Shown: positions 38,180 through 62,766 of the stretch, piece by piece
How positions within the stretch are numbered: the stretch's first letter is position 1
Layout: every line of letters begins with the position of its first letter
Assembly: GCA_964020085.1 (NCBI GenBank)
Contig: OZ026606.1
Coordinates: forward strand, 22,847,573-22,911,572
DNA from: Micromussa lordhowensis
Taxonomy: Eukaryota > Cnidaria > Anthozoa > Scleractinia > Lobophylliidae
Direction: 5' to 3'
DNA: 64,000 bases
Made by a program: the position numbers and the translations under genes
The notes under the pieces: generated by a model
Told to the model about the DNA's origin: nothing
Databases searched by the model: none
The model's input: the letters and a program-made list of their open reading frames with translations, nothing else

Positions 38180-38560
38180 AAGGTATTTAGGCGATTTTAT
38201 AGGAAAATTCAGTACCTGACGAGGAATTTGGCGTTAAATTGCACGCGAAAACCGATATCGCACGAATCGTGAAGCGATGAGTGCGATATCGGTTTTCAAG
38301 TGCAATTTAACGCGGAATTCATGAGTCAGGTAATGAATTTTCCTTGAATCGCATAATTGAATAAAATTGTGGAAAAAGACATCGTAGAAAAACTTTTTTG
38401 CAGTTGTTGCGTTACAATTTGACGACAGTTTTTACGTAGATGCGAAACAATATCACTTGGCCTCGTTTTCAACTCGCAATTCCACGCTAAATACTTCGCT
38501 TCGTAAACCAACCAGAATGCAAGATTTTATTCAATTATGCGATTCTACGTGGTATTTGTC
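38180..38560. mobile_element. Foldback element F3 in unit 2
   Basis: The inverted counterpart of 27418-27770 with both hairpins preserved. It is absent from unit 3. Confidence 0.75.
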
Positions 38561-41500
38561 GAAAGGCCTAATTGAAAGTTTCAAAAGTTGCCTGAAACTA
38601 CCGTCCCGAAAAAAGCTCCCACATTCAGGGCGAAATGTACGCACTCAATTCCCTGAGTTAATAAGACTCCCAAAGTATAATCGCAAAGGCCCTTTGTTTT
38701 AGCTTGCGAATGACTAACATTGTCTGAATTACTCTCCATTCAACGTGTATATTCCACAAGGTACAGCCAACTCTTGTTTTAGCAGACACTCTCAGGACAG
38801 TCATTTGGCGTCCGTCATAGAGTCAGTAATAGCGGAATGTGTTCAAAATAACTCAATGTTTGGTTTTAAAGTGTCACATATAACATATACACTGCTATAC
38901 TTTTTCAAGATTTCCAAGTTCGTTTAATTTGCACTACACGTTTACTTGGATACATAACCATATAATATACAGGTGAATATAGTTTAAACTGTGAAACATT
39001 CCAAGACTGCGCATGCAGAACAATTACGGTCTCCTGTGTAACGAGAGAGGAGCAATGAAAATATGAATTTGGGAACAGTAGCTTCTGTCACTAATGGCTC
39101 TGTCAATTCCAAGCCCGCTCACAGAGCCCCCCCCCCCCCCCGGGCATTTGACGGGCGCTTTACAAGCTGTAGCCCCCCGCCCCCCATGGGGTATTTGCGC
39201 GCAAAGGGCTACCCGAAGATGGGACATTTGACAATTTAGTCAAATACAAAGAATTATAAATCGGTGCCTTTTTAAAACGAAAGCCTGTTTATTAAACATC
39301 AAATGGATTAACCGTAAGTAAAGAACGTAGATGTAAATTCTCTTCCGAGATTTAACCCATTGAAAATTAAACCGGCTCGTACCCCACCACTACCCCCAAA
39401 AAAACCATGTTGGTCTTTATGTGCGAGAGAATCGAGGCGAGAAGCCGGTCAGCGCGTTGAAGTCCGTTAGTAATTTATTCTTAATATTCCTAGGGTCAAA
39501 CGGATTTTGTCGGCGAGCGGTGAATAAGTACCCAGTTTAGCCTGGATCTGAACCGGCGCTGCTCTCTCCTGATATTATTCCAAGGTGCAAGATTGCGAAC
39601 GAAGAAACTCTCTATTAGACACGCATTGTTAAACATGTTATTTCTTCGCACCGAAATTGAATGTCTGCTTGACCTATGAAGAGATGAAAATTTTAAATTT
39701 TCCTATGCTTCAAGCTAGTCTGGGAATGAGTTTCGTCGATTAATCTAATAAAGAAACATTTATCGCGATTGTAGCCCAAAATCTCCTCTTTTTTTCAGGC
39801 AAGCTTATAGACTTCTTGGCGTAGCGAGCCAGATTATGGCTGCTAAAGTGTCCAGCAAACTTATAGTGATCATGTTAAGGTGGATGGCGATATTACAAAT
39901 TCAGGAAAAAATAAAAAAAATAAATCACTAGTGACTGAATGAATTGTCTCTTCCTTTGACTGTGTGGTGATTGGGCACTTGACCAACTGAGCATTGAAAT
40001 TTCCTCTGAATTCTGACTTTTTCGCTCCAAAGGATTTTTCTTGGGCTTTATTTTGGAAGCCGGAATAAATCACTAACGCACTCCAACGCGCTGACCGGCT
40101 TCTCGCCTCGATTCTCTGAAGACCAACATGAAGGTTTGGGGGGTAGTGGTGGGGTACATGTACGAGCTGGTTTAATTTTCAATGGGTTAAATCTCGGAAG
40201 AGAATTGACATCTACCTTCTTTACTTAGGGTTAATCCTTTTGATGTTTAATAAACAGGCTTTCGTTTTAAAAAGGTACCGATTTATAATTCTTTGTATTT
40301 GACTAAATTTTCAAATGTCCCATCCCCGGGTAGCCCTTTGCGCGCAAATGCCCCATGCCCCAGCTTGTCAAACGCCCGTCAACTGCCCGGGGGGGGGGGG
40401 GGGGGGTCTGTAAGCGGGCTTGGAATTGACAGAGCCATTAGTGACAGAAGCTACTGTTCCCAAACTCATATTTTCATTGTTCCTCTCTCGTTACACAGGA
40501 CACCGTAATTATTCTGCATGCGCAGTCTTGGAATGTTTTACTAGTTTACACTATATTCACCTGTATATTATATGGTTGTGTATCCAAGTAAACGTGTAGT
40601 GCAAATTAAACGAACTTGGAAATCTTGAAAAAGTATAGCAGTGTATATGTTATATGTGACACTTTAAAACCAAAAATTGAGTTATTTTGAACACTGATTC
40701 CGCTATTACTGACTCTATGACGGACGCCAAATGACTGTCCTGAGAGTGTCTGCTATAACGAGAGTTGAATGGAGAGTAATTGAGACAATGTTAGTCCTTC
40801 GAAAGCTAAACCAAGGGCCTTCGCGATGATACTTTGGGAGTCTTATTAACTCAGGGAATTGGGTGCGTACATTTCGCCCTGAATGTGGGAGTTTTTTTTC
40901 GGAACGGTAGTTTCAGGCAACTTTTGAAACTTTCAATTAGGCCTTTCGACAAATATCACGTAAAATCGCGTAAATATCTTTACCGAAATTATCAAAAAAT
41001 GTTCTAAATATCACAAAACGTTTTCTAAATATCTCGAAAACCCTCTAAATATTTCTTATTTTTCTTTTAAAAATAAACCAATTTTGAATCTCTTGGGCTA
41101 AACGTTTCAAACTTTTCTAACAGTCAGGTAGGAATTCAGGTATATCGATGCTACCAGGATCCGTCATTTTGAAACATTATTGTCGCGGCGCTTTAGCGTT
41201 TTTAGTAATATGGACAACATTTTTCATTTGGGAAATCGCTTAAACTGAATTGTTTCTGGCATAAAACTCAGCAATGCTTCAAGAATATAGCAAGGAAAAC
41301 ATAGAGCTAAGACTAAAAACAAGCTGCAAATATTTCTAAATTTCCCTAAATTTTCTAAATATCTCAGAAACTTCTAAAATATCTGGATATTTGTGGAATG
41401 GCCTACTCCAAAAAAAGTAAAGCACGTGCTGCGCACGGGAATAAGCTGTTTGGGCCAATCACATTCGACATTTTGACTTTAGACTGACAGACTGACATGT

Positions 41501-41639
41501 GATAAGCGCCGCTACTGGCGCCGCCCTGCAAGATTTATCTTGCTTGTGTCGTCAAGATTTCTAGATCACAGGGCGTCACCTGGAACGAGAAGTAATCACA
41601 ACAGCGTCTTTCTTCGGACTAAAACAACGGTTCAATATC

Positions 41640-42795
41640 ATGGAGGAGTCTTCTTTTGAAAAATTAATGAACGTTAGAAAAGAACGCAAACCTTGTTGTA
41701 CTCTATGTAGAAATCACGGAGTACGAACTAATTCTAAGGGACATAAACATGGTTGTCCTTTCTTGAACTGTGACTGCCAGCCATGCGTCAAGGGAAGGAA
41801 AAGAAGAGTTGTAATGAGAAAGCAAGTTCGTCTTCGGAGGAAACAGATGAAAGATATTACAGGCCGTTCTAACTGTGTTACACCCGTCGAACCAGGGCGA
41901 GGTAAGAAAAGCGAAATGTAAGCTAATGATTGTTAATTGTTCTTCTCCGAAAGTGAATCTTTTTTCTCTTCCATTTGAAGTTTTTTTTCAAAAATGGCAA
42001 CTGCTAAAACTTTGCAGACTTAGTCTCGTTCTTATTTTGGAAGGATGTTTTGGCTTATAGAAGCTGAACAATGTTTACGCAGTTTTGACAGGCTGTTACA
42101 AGTTGTGAGCTTATTTGGGTTGTTTATTTCAAAGTTTGCGTAAACATATATAAGCTATATAAGCTTAGATCAAAACTCTTCTTGTTAAACTTCGTAATTG
42201 TTTTAACGCGTTGGCGAAACGTTTCTTAACTGAACTCTAATGTTTTCTTTATTACATTTAATGGTTTTCCTTGTAGTGTGGTATAGTTCACTTAACGTGC
42301 TGTTTTGATGAATTTGCAGTTAATTTTTCGCTCGCCGCTGTGAAAACCGAATCATCTCTCACCAACGAGCACAAAAGCCTCAAGGACGAAAAAGAATTAG
42401 CCGTTATGAAACGAGGCGGAAGAAACGGAGCCTTGATCCAGAGCGTGTCCAACATTTTGCATTCACAGTTCAGCGTTCCTAGGCAGCAGTCCTTCAACTG
42501 TAGCGCTTACATACCACCTCCTTTCCAGTTTCAGTGGAATCCCAGGGATGTATTCTCGGCGGGCTTTCATTCTTACAACAACTGGCGGCCCGAACAACCC
42601 GTGTCTTCCTGCCCGATCGAGCCGCCGACCAGCCCTGGTTTCACGGTGTCCGATAACAGCGCTTTTGTGAAGTACTGCGGCTATTCTCCGAGGACGGAGA
42701 GCAACTCTTGTAGATTTGGTCATTCTTCGTCCGCGGGGGCTGCCGCGCTGCTGGCATCGTTTGGAAGTCCAGAACAGAGGATGTCAAAACGTTAA
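41640..42795 (+). CDS. DM-domain transcription factor, copy 3
   Basis: Exons 41640-41901 and 42320-42795, giving 245 aa, with the same splice sites and phases as copy 1. The DM domain is unchanged in protein, with the full C-C-H-H-C-C-C-C ligand set, and the C terminus is SKR as in copy 1. Its own changes include ESSLTNEHKS for ESPLTNEHRS and EQRMSKR for EQGMSKR. The intron is shorter than in copy 1 by small indels and keeps the GT-AG ends. The promoter-proximal GC palindrome is retained in slightly shortened form (GCGCCGCTACTGGCGCC). The reading frame is intact. Confidence 0.92.
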
Positions 42796-44080
42796 AAGTT
42801 TATTGAAGTAGTTTAGAAAATGTTTAAGCTTATATGATATCCTTCTCGTTTCTGGCCCAAGTTGCCTTAGTGTTTAGGTTTCAGATCTTTTTTCATGTTT
42901 TCAAGTATTTAAAGATTTATTAGCTTATGTGAAAAAGCTTTTCGTGGAAAACGCAAGTTGTTTATACATTTAATAAGCTCGTTGTTCTTCGGATATTCTT
43001 TTGTTGCAGAACAATTTTTTGGCCTAGTTCCGTAAATCAGTGTCGACATTAGTTTTAAATAAGTTACAGTTCTTACATAACAGCCTAAGATTGCTCAGTC
43101 AAACTGATAAAACCCACTTTATTAGGACGGGTGACACGAAAAGACACCGATCTTTTCTAACAAATTCACGAAGGAGTTTGCGTAAAAAAGACACGTTTAA
43201 ATAGTATATAGTGGCTGAGTTGCAGTTTTAGAATGCAGTCTTTAAGTCTAGCTGTATTGCCGTTTAAAGACTTTCTCGTCGCCTAGAGGAGATAGAGACG
43301 ATAACTTTTACAACTTGACAACATGGCGCCGACTATCACAATCTTCTGCTTTAACAAATCCAAGCTATATATTAAACTTGGAAGAATAAAGGTATCTTTT
43401 GATTTATATGTTATTATGTGTTGAAATATCTGTCAGCACACTCTCACAGACTATCATGAGAAAAATGTAAAAAGTGAGGAGGTGCGACAACGAGAGTACG
43501 AGGTTGGTTTAGTGGTTGGACTTTGTGAGAATTACATCTTCAATTTTTCCATCGAAGTACAATGGCTTTTTGGTCAGGCATTTGTTTTCAGGACGTTGCC
43601 AGTGCCCCATGGTGGGGCAAGCTTGTGTATACGAAATCCCTATACGGGAGCGAAAATGCCCCACCCAAAAGTCCTGGCCCCACCCATGCTCACATTAAAA
43701 CTATTTTTTTCTCAAGTAATGTCTTTTGCCACTTTCAGTTGAGGTATTCAAATATTTAATAATCGCGTTCAGCGAGTTTAATTTAGCGTGCAGCATTATC
43801 TTTTCATGCATGCTTGGTGCACCGCTTTACAAGTATAAGAGAGACTGGAGAGGGGGCAGGGTCTATAGATTGTAACGGTCTGTTGACAATGCAGAAAAGT
43901 TATCCCTAGTCGTAGGGTACCCTCCTTATACCGGGCAACCAGGGAGGGGACCTTTTGGCAGTGAACTGTTAATGAGAGATGTCAAAGTCGGCTCGGGGGC
44001 TAGGGTGACATTAGATGGTGGGTCACTTGCTTTGAAGGTAGGGAGGAGGGGCGAGCCTTCGTTTTCCCTGACAGACACTA

Positions 44081-44694
44081 CTCAACTCAACTCAATGTTT
44101 GTTTATTTGGAGTCTTATACAATAAATATACATCGACTTCAACCAAATAACTAAAAATTAGAAACAACAAAAATACACATGGCTAAAAAGTTACTAATTA
44201 ATTACGAGCTAGAGTATTTACTTTTTGCCGTCTTCCTCATTTCTTTTTTCAAAGCATTCGAATATATTTGCTATTAGTTTTTATATTTTAACATTTCCGC
44301 TAGGGGGATTTATTAGAAACATGAATATTCTGTTAGGTGACATTCTGCTTATTTTTATTCTATATTCCTTTTCCAAATAATCTAGTAACGAACATCGTTT
44401 TTCCTGGTAAGCAGGGCATATATTTAAAAATGGTATTCGTCCTCCATTTCTATTTTACAAATTGGGCAAGTTCTTTCTGCAGGTTTCTTGAACGGTCTCG
44501 AATAACGTCCTGTCTCTATGGCTAACTTGTGGTTGCTAAGTCGCAGTTTTGTTAGTGCTATTCTGTGTCTTACATTGGTGACCTGATGTAGGTAGTCTTC
44601 ACATTTGTAATTGTCTATCGTTTTGAATAACCGGTAGGTTCTCATTGTGTTACTTTGGTTAGCATCTTTTCTGATGCTATGCTCTGATGCTTCT
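44081..44694 (-). mobile_element. 5'-truncated LINE fragment with target duplication
   Basis: The insert is flanked by 7-base duplications GACACTA (44074-44080 and 44695-44701). Unit 1 keeps the empty site near 30809. On the minus strand it encodes the end of a reverse transcriptase protein, with RIALTKLRLSNHKLAIETGR and then RTCPICKIEMEDEYHF, a C-terminal Cys/His segment common in cnidarian jockey/RTE-like LINEs. The 3' end is a (TTGAGT)n tail at 44081-44095. Confidence 0.75.
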
Positions 44695-45580
44695 GACACT
44701 ATGTTTGACTCGCCGACCAGGGGCAACTCAGGTCATACTGAGCATGCACAGCTGACCGAGCCAATAACTGGCCATTTTCATTACACACGCTCGGTAAACG
44801 ATGGCTCGGGGTGTATACAGGGTAACTCTCCTATCAGGAACAGCTCTTCACGTGAACAGGTTTTGACGCATTTTCTGACTTGCCAGCGGAGTGGTGCGGC
44901 ACTTTCTTGAGCTCGAGGCTCATTTATATTTTGTCACGTTCTCGCCGCGCTAATTGGGTTGGCGCTTTTTCGAGTTTATATGGTTGTTGTAAGATGCATC
45001 TTTTGTTGCGAAGTAAATACTAACAAAAAGTCACGAGTGAAACATTTTAAGGTATCCAAAGAGTAGCAGATACTTTGAAATGCAAAACTCGACTTTAACA
45101 GATTACTGATTTATTGAAACATTGGGCAGATTATGTTATATCTGTACATCATTAACGACTACTAGGATAAGATAAAAATAAGGTTCATTTTAGACCTATA
45201 CTTAATACCGTTTGCACGTGACGTCATGTTCGGTGAATTTTATGTTGCTTCAAACGCTAATATGGCTGCTAAAAATGAGCACTTTATACATAACGATTAC
45301 CGTGAAAACGGGCGTTATTTGAGTAGTTTTCTAACGTCATACAAATCTGTCGTTTAACAAAGAAGAAACCATTAATTGTGGGTAGGAGTTAACATCACTT
45401 TCAGGCAGTAGTAGAAACGTTGGTAGCCATATTGGAAACTACTTCCCATACTGGAGTCAGTTACTTGAATCATAGCACCAAAAAAAGGACACTATAAAAT
45501 CAGTAGAAAGGAACAAAAAACTCATATGTGTGACACTATGACGATAAGCTAAAAAACTATGACGCTGAAGGCGTCAAGGT

Positions 45581-45618
45581 TTCGGACTGAAGAAGGGCTA
45601 AGCCCGAAACGTTTAGCA
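45581..45618 (+). ncRNA. Hammerhead-like core motif, unit 3 copy
   Basis: Same core as at 31683-31720 (CTGAAGA, GGGC/GCCC, GAAACGTT). The sequence just upstream is shortened relative to unit 1, so the core persisted while its flank changed. Confidence 0.35.
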
Positions 45619-46028
45619 CACTAGCTACTATTTAACACCGAGCCTTCAGCCTCATATTTAGTTTAACACTATAAAAAGTCGTTCAAACCCTTTCCACAAT
45701 ATCCTGCCACAGAATATCCACAAACAAGTGTTTCAATATGGACCTTACGCAACCCCGTCAGCATCAACTACAAACTGATTTTAAAATACTTTAATCGACC
45801 ATCTAAATTTAGTGTTTGGCTATCGCCGTCAGTACTAATCTCCAGTTGAAACTATAAACGCACTGTTGAAAATGAAAAAAATAATTGCCATGTTTGACTG
45901 TTCCACGCTACACAGAATTTGGTCAATTTTGCGTTGTTTTCTAGAGGACGGCAGAGAAATGTACCAATATTTATAACGCACGTGCAAAGCAGTTGATGGT
46001 CCAGGTTTTGTTTGGCGAAGCTCTCGTT

Positions 46029-46034
46029 TTTATT
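46029..46034 (-). promoter_or_regulatory. Candidate polyadenylation signal of VPS4
   Basis: AATAAA on the minus strand, about 270 bases beyond the VPS4 stop codon, just outside the edge of duplication unit 3. Confidence 0.4.
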
Positions 46035-46304
46035 GCTATCGCCGCACCGTTCCTGTGGAACCTTCTTTTAGTCTACCTCTACTTTTCTCGACTAATAATA
46101 CTAAACATCTTTCTACAGTAAAAGCGTACTTGCATTAAATGTAAATGTCTTCATTAACAAGATGGAAGAGGCAAAAACAGAATTTTTTTTCAGTGCTAAC
46201 AATCAGCTATTTAGAAGACAAATTATGACTGGTTTCATTATTTTTGGAAGCCGAAGAACTAAACAAGAAAGCGCGGCATTGGATTCCAGTCTCCCTTTCT
46301 CTTA

Positions 46305-58759
<12,455 letters not shown>

Positions 58760-59030
58760 TCCCGCAAGTGAAGCAAAGCAGCCCAGAAAACGAAGCAAAG
58801 GAACGAGATCCTTTGCTTATCAACAGGAACTAAAATGGCTGCCCTAGCTTTACCAAGAAAACCGCTGACCGTAATCCGTGGATGTGCGGACGTCAACATC
58901 CAAAAATAAGAAACACGTAAAATCCACGTAAATGCCCTCCTGGGAATTCCAGTTTATTGTGTAGACATAAATAGATACAGATAGGTGTAACTAACTCCGC
59001 TTTTCATAAATACGTTTGCTAGAGTTTGGC
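58760..59030. other. VPS4 upstream region
   Basis: Immediately 5' of the VPS4 start codon on the minus strand. Probable promoter and 5' UTR. No other gene or clear motif is seen. Confidence 0.4.
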
Positions 59031-59298
59031 TTCAGAGTCGAGTGTTCTGGGGCAGACGTGTAGATGCGATATAAATGTTTACTGAGTAGCTGTGCCGAAG
59101 CCACGAGTGAATATTAACAAAACAAATTTTAATGTCCATATCGTGTTTTAATCGGGAAAAAACTCCTCTTACCACCAAACGAACTGTTTCTATTAGGTGA
59201 TAATTTGGTTTTATTAACTGAGTTGATAATGTGAATTGGCCACCGTAAAGCGATTCGAACATAACTGACGTTTCAAGCGTTAGCCCTTCGTCGGAGCA
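59030..59298 (-). mobile_element. Penelope-like element remnant with hammerhead-like core
   Basis: Minus strand 59261-59298 reads CGACGAAGGGCTAACGCTTG then GAAACGTCAG, the order of a hammerhead core with a degenerate first box. It is followed by a short open stretch (59262 down to 59032, starting MFESLYGGQFTLSTQLIKPN) of the kind found next to Penelope-type ends. No reverse transcriptase is present. Confidence 0.4.
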
Positions 59299-59685
59299 AA
59301 TCTAGGAATTGAGGTTGTATGCGATTTATATACAGAAAGATGGAACTACGCTATTGGTTGGTGCATGGTAACGTGAAATAGCGAAGAGCGCGAGGGTTAA
59401 AAATAGAATGCAAATGATTATATCCCCCACGAGGCTCATACAACATCAGCGTGTTCTGAGATATCTAGAGGGAATCTAGGCGAAGTTTTCGTTTCAAAAA
59501 TATGTTTTAGGAACACCGGTTAGAAAGTGTTTTTGGAAAATCGTCCGCAATTCCGGTTTGTTTGTCTGAGTCTTGTCTGAGTCATGACGTCACTCGCGCG
59601 CTTTGCTATTATGAAAAGCGTTCGTTGATATTGTTCTAGAGTTTTTCGTCTTTCCGTGCTTCCTTGGTGTAGGGAAAGAGTCTAT

Positions 59686-60000
59686 TATGGCCAGTGAAAA
59701 AACACAATCTAGTCCCCAGAAGCCGCGCGTTTTCGGTCAGCGGTGACTTTAAGGCTAAAAAAACGGATCGCGACGCTCGCAGCCACAGACTCAGAGTACG
59801 AGGGTGTCAAAAACTGGAAAAACCTAGAAATGTGATGTGGGTGCATGGAGTGCGGAAAATACAAAAAGAAATTTCATGCAAGGGAAGTTACTGAAAAAAA
59901 ATTCCTGCAGAGTGAATTGCACTGTTGGGCTTACAAACTGTACCCGCCTGAAGCGTACCTTGGCAGCCACTATGTACTGCAGTTTTCTTGGTCCTGGTAG
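59686..60000 (+). pseudogene. Unrecognised decayed coding fragment
   Basis: From ATG at 59686 a short frame (MASEKTQSSPQKPRVFGQR) stops. Related-looking coding continues in shifted frames (DARSHRLRVRGCQKL; then CGCMECGKYKKKFHARE to a stop at about 59999). The last piece has a C-x-C-x2-C cluster. It looks like a frameshifted gene or transposon product. Family not recognised. Confidence 0.3.
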
Positions 60001-60589
60001 AATCGCCGTTTACCTGATTTTCTCGATAATCGAGAAAACAGACATTTTTCCCTTTCAAGGCTGATACATTTTGTCCTCAGCAGCTTCATCATGGATGCTG
60101 GTAGCCTTGTAGAAAACCCATGTGCAATAAACAGCCATCCAGCTTGATTCGTTTGCATTTAAACAAGCACATACCACATACATAGGAATGCTGGCACGAC
60201 TGAAAATGTATCAATGAAGATTGTGGACACACATGTGCACACACATGTCGAACTGTAACACTTCCCCTAAGGCCAAGATCAACGTTGGACAAACGTTAGA
60301 ATCAAAGAAGGGGGGGCATGCCCATAGACCCGATCCATATTTGTTAGTGAACTGCCACTCACAGAATCATGGCCAAAAGCTTGATTCTCTACATGCCAAG
60401 AATGAATTTTATTAAGGGCAATAAACATCAAACAAAAATAGTAATGCAGGGCCATTTTGAAGGTGATTTCCGCCCCATTTGCGTTTTTTGTTTTGTTTCA
60501 TGTAAGACATCACAAAATGTAAATCATTTGGTAAAAAAGGTGAAGTCTGCATACGAGCCAAATGGCCCATCAGGCCGGAGCTTGTCCCG

Positions 60590-60835
60590 GTTTCCGTGGC
60601 ATGAAGTAACTAGGAATATTTCTACTCCCCCCTGGATGGGATGCCAGTCCATCGCAGGGTTACCCCCGGCATTAAATTCGCCGGTATCCATTTATACACC
60701 TGGGTGGAGAGAGGCACCGTGAGAGTAAAGTGTCTTGCCTAAGAACACAACGCAATGTCCCAGGGCAGGGCTCGAATCCGGAGCGCTCGCTCCGGAGTCG
60801 AGCGCACTAATCATGAGGCCACCACGCCTCCCTAA
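60590..60835 (-). mobile_element. tRNA-derived SINE, minus strand
   Basis: On the minus strand the head includes GGAGGCGTGGTGGCCTCATG and a B-box-like GGATTCGAGCCC. The body ends near the GATGGACTGGCATCCCATCC block. It is the best-preserved copy of the family also seen at 21230, 49590 and 53170. Confidence 0.65.
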
Positions 60836-60861
60836 AAACCATTTGGTGCACCATCTTAAAA

Positions 60862-61640
60862 ACATGATATTGTCAAACGGTTTCAAAATGAAAATAACCA
60901 TGTCATGTCTCAGAGCGTATTAGGAGGCTGGGAAATGACCCTCAAGTTTTCAAAGCCGGTAGGTCCAATGCAATTTCCAAACGCTGATCAGCTGTCTGCT
61001 GCCCAGGGAAATAGAGTCTTCTGCTTAAAGAATCAGTTGTATAAGGCGGATCTTCAGGTTGGGTCAAGGCTGGTGATGGGTCAAAGTGCCATTAACAATG
61101 AAGCAGCGCCATCAGCAAAGCTAAAGCTTTACCCAGGAAAGAATGCCAAATGCAACATTTCCCAATCCCCCACCGTCATTCCGCCTGGGACGACCCCTCC
61201 CGTGCAAGAAACATCTACTGCAGAATTGACTGAAGTGTGGCCCAATGGGTTTAAAGATGAGTATTAGTTTTCCTATGCAGCAGAAAGTTGAGGGGGGATG
61301 GACAATGACGCTAAGGTTCCCCATTCCTGTTCAAAGCCTACAAATACCTAAAGCGTTTCAGAGATGGATATCTCGGGATCGTAAGGTGTATATATTGGAA
61401 AACCGACCTCATAACGCTTTCCTTGAAAAGTGTTCCAGCCTTGAAATGATTATCATTGAAATGAAGAAAATGTATTCTGACGCACCAAGCGAAGCCGCAA
61501 TTGAATTGCGCCACACTGGCTTGGAGGTGGTGAAGGGGGATGTATTCTAGGTACTACTCAACCGCCGATAACCACAGAACCACCAACCACGACTGAACCA
61601 CCACCAACTCACTCCGGGTGGTGTTCCTGGAATGTTTGGA
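60862..61640 (+). pseudogene. CBM2-like repeat protein, broken
   Basis: Two tandem modules resemble family 2 carbohydrate-binding domains. Module 1: NGFKMKITMS (frame one), then GGWEMTLKFSKPV and NADQL (another frame). Module 2: TEVWPNGFK, then after a one-base frame change ISFPMQQKVEGGWTMTLRFP and VYILENRPHNAFL. A Pro/Thr linker (PPGTTPPVQET) joins them, and a second PT-rich linker follows at about 61560-61615 (TTEPPTTTEPPPT). Such modules in animals occur in secreted cellulases or chitin-binding proteins. Both modules carry a frame break between the first and second strand, so the piece is non-functional as it stands, or the sequence has errors. No catalytic domain is in view. Confidence 0.5.
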
Positions 61641-61689
61641 ACGTACGCTGATTGGTTTGCAATACTAACCTGCATTACGTAGGACATTT

Positions 61690-61892
61690 CCAGTCGTCAA
61701 TCATTTTCTCTAAATTCCGCGCGGGTTATAGAAACCAGGCATTTTCGATCCTCCTCAAAGGTACACACCACCAGACGTTTGTGCCGAGCCGCAGATTGTT
61801 TAACATTCTCACATATGTACGAGTTGCTCGGAAATATATTTCGCCGTTTCAGACAGCGCGTCGAATGTGTCTCCTCTTCCAGCAATAAAGTC
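61690..61892 (-). pseudogene. GPCR C-terminal fragment
   Basis: On the minus strand 61833-61889 repeats the end of the receptor at 63742-63797: TTTATTGCTGGAAGAxGAGA, then CATTCGACGCGCTGTCT and GCGAAATATATTTCC. The translated trace is YCWKRRHIRRAV followed by a stop. The rest is not recognisable. It is a relic of a local receptor duplication. Confidence 0.5.
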
Positions 61893-62345
61893 GAGATCAA
61901 ACGTTAAGAAAAGAAGCCGCTATTCATTAACTAGCAGCACTATGTCGGGTATACGTGCGGACAGCTCTATCAGCGCGTTGAGGAACACAAAGGATCGTCT
62001 TCAATCGGGTATCACGTTAAAAAGCAACATTGAACAATCCCAAGTGACATATATCGTAACTTTAAAGATCTTGAGGAAGTGTAAAAGTAAATTCGATTGC
62101 CTGATCTACGAATTGCTTTTTATAAAGGAGCTTAAGCCAACTTTGAACAAACAGTCTGATTCAATCCGTTCAAAGTTATTTTTGTAGTTTAGTTTTTTAT
62201 TATTTTAACACTTACATTTTAGTACTTGTATTTACATATTTTATTGTTGGACATTGTGTACTTATATATATATATTTCATTCGCTTTTTCTACAACTTGA
62301 AAATGATCTGAGAGAGATCGAAACGTAGCCAGTAGCCATCGTAAT
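61890..62345 (+). mobile_element. Penelope-like element 3' fragment
   Basis: An open frame to 62187 ends with FDCLIYELLFIKELKPTLNK then QSDSIRSKLF, the typical C-terminal end of the GIY-YIG nuclease region of Penelope-type retroelements. The GIY-YIG core itself is not clear and no RT is present. At 62301-62332 CTGAGAGAGATCGAAACGTA resembles the hammerhead/GAAAC motif of these elements. The copy is 5'-truncated. Confidence 0.6.
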
Positions 62346-62766
62346 CCTTACGATGCTTTTTCCATACTAGATATTTCTCTATAGCTTCTATATTACATCT
62401 GAAGCAAGCTTAAATAAAATTGTGTTCTCCAACAGTTCTAACACTTGACCATAACTCTATTGAATAAGTATTGATTGAAAATGTTTCAAAAATTCGGTTC
62501 AATTTTTCACTCAAAAGCCGTTTACTTAATTGAAGTTCGTCGAAATTTTCATGATAAAGCGATCATCGTATAATTAAAACAAAATTTCAAATCCCCTGTC
62601 TTTGTATAAACCAGGTGTCTAACATTTCATATGAAAAATAAGCTTCTGTTGCCCGACAAATCTAAAAAGAAGTAAGTCGTTGATTATAATATGATATTAA
62701 AATATATATTTTCAAACCAAAAATCAGTAGCAAGGCATTCCAAAATTAGTATATTTCGCAGTATGT

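Larger units (their letters stand above)
34606..39480 (-). repeat. Segmental duplication unit 2, inverted
   Basis: An inverted copy of about 26.55-31.33 kb. It carries DM copy 2 and foldback element F3 (about 38180-38560). It shares small indels with unit 3 that unit 1 lacks, for example CTGTCC near the CAAATGA site, and the GGATGTTTTGGCTTATA block near 37157. Confidence 0.85.
39481..45990 (+). repeat. Segmental duplication unit 3
   Basis: A direct copy of 25973-32088. It abuts unit 2 at 39480/39481, where the inverted unit 2 stops (TAGTAATTTATTC) and the flank block (TTAATATTCCTAGGGTC) begins. It lacks foldback F3 and gained a LINE fragment at 44081-44694. The right edge is after GCACGTGCAAAGC, at the same base as unit 1. 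Confidence 0.85.

Noticed and set aside
39024..39227. Open frames with glycine or proline runs near the poly-G/C tracts (also at 40293-40508)
   Set aside because: They arise from the homopolymer and are not kept in frame among the units.
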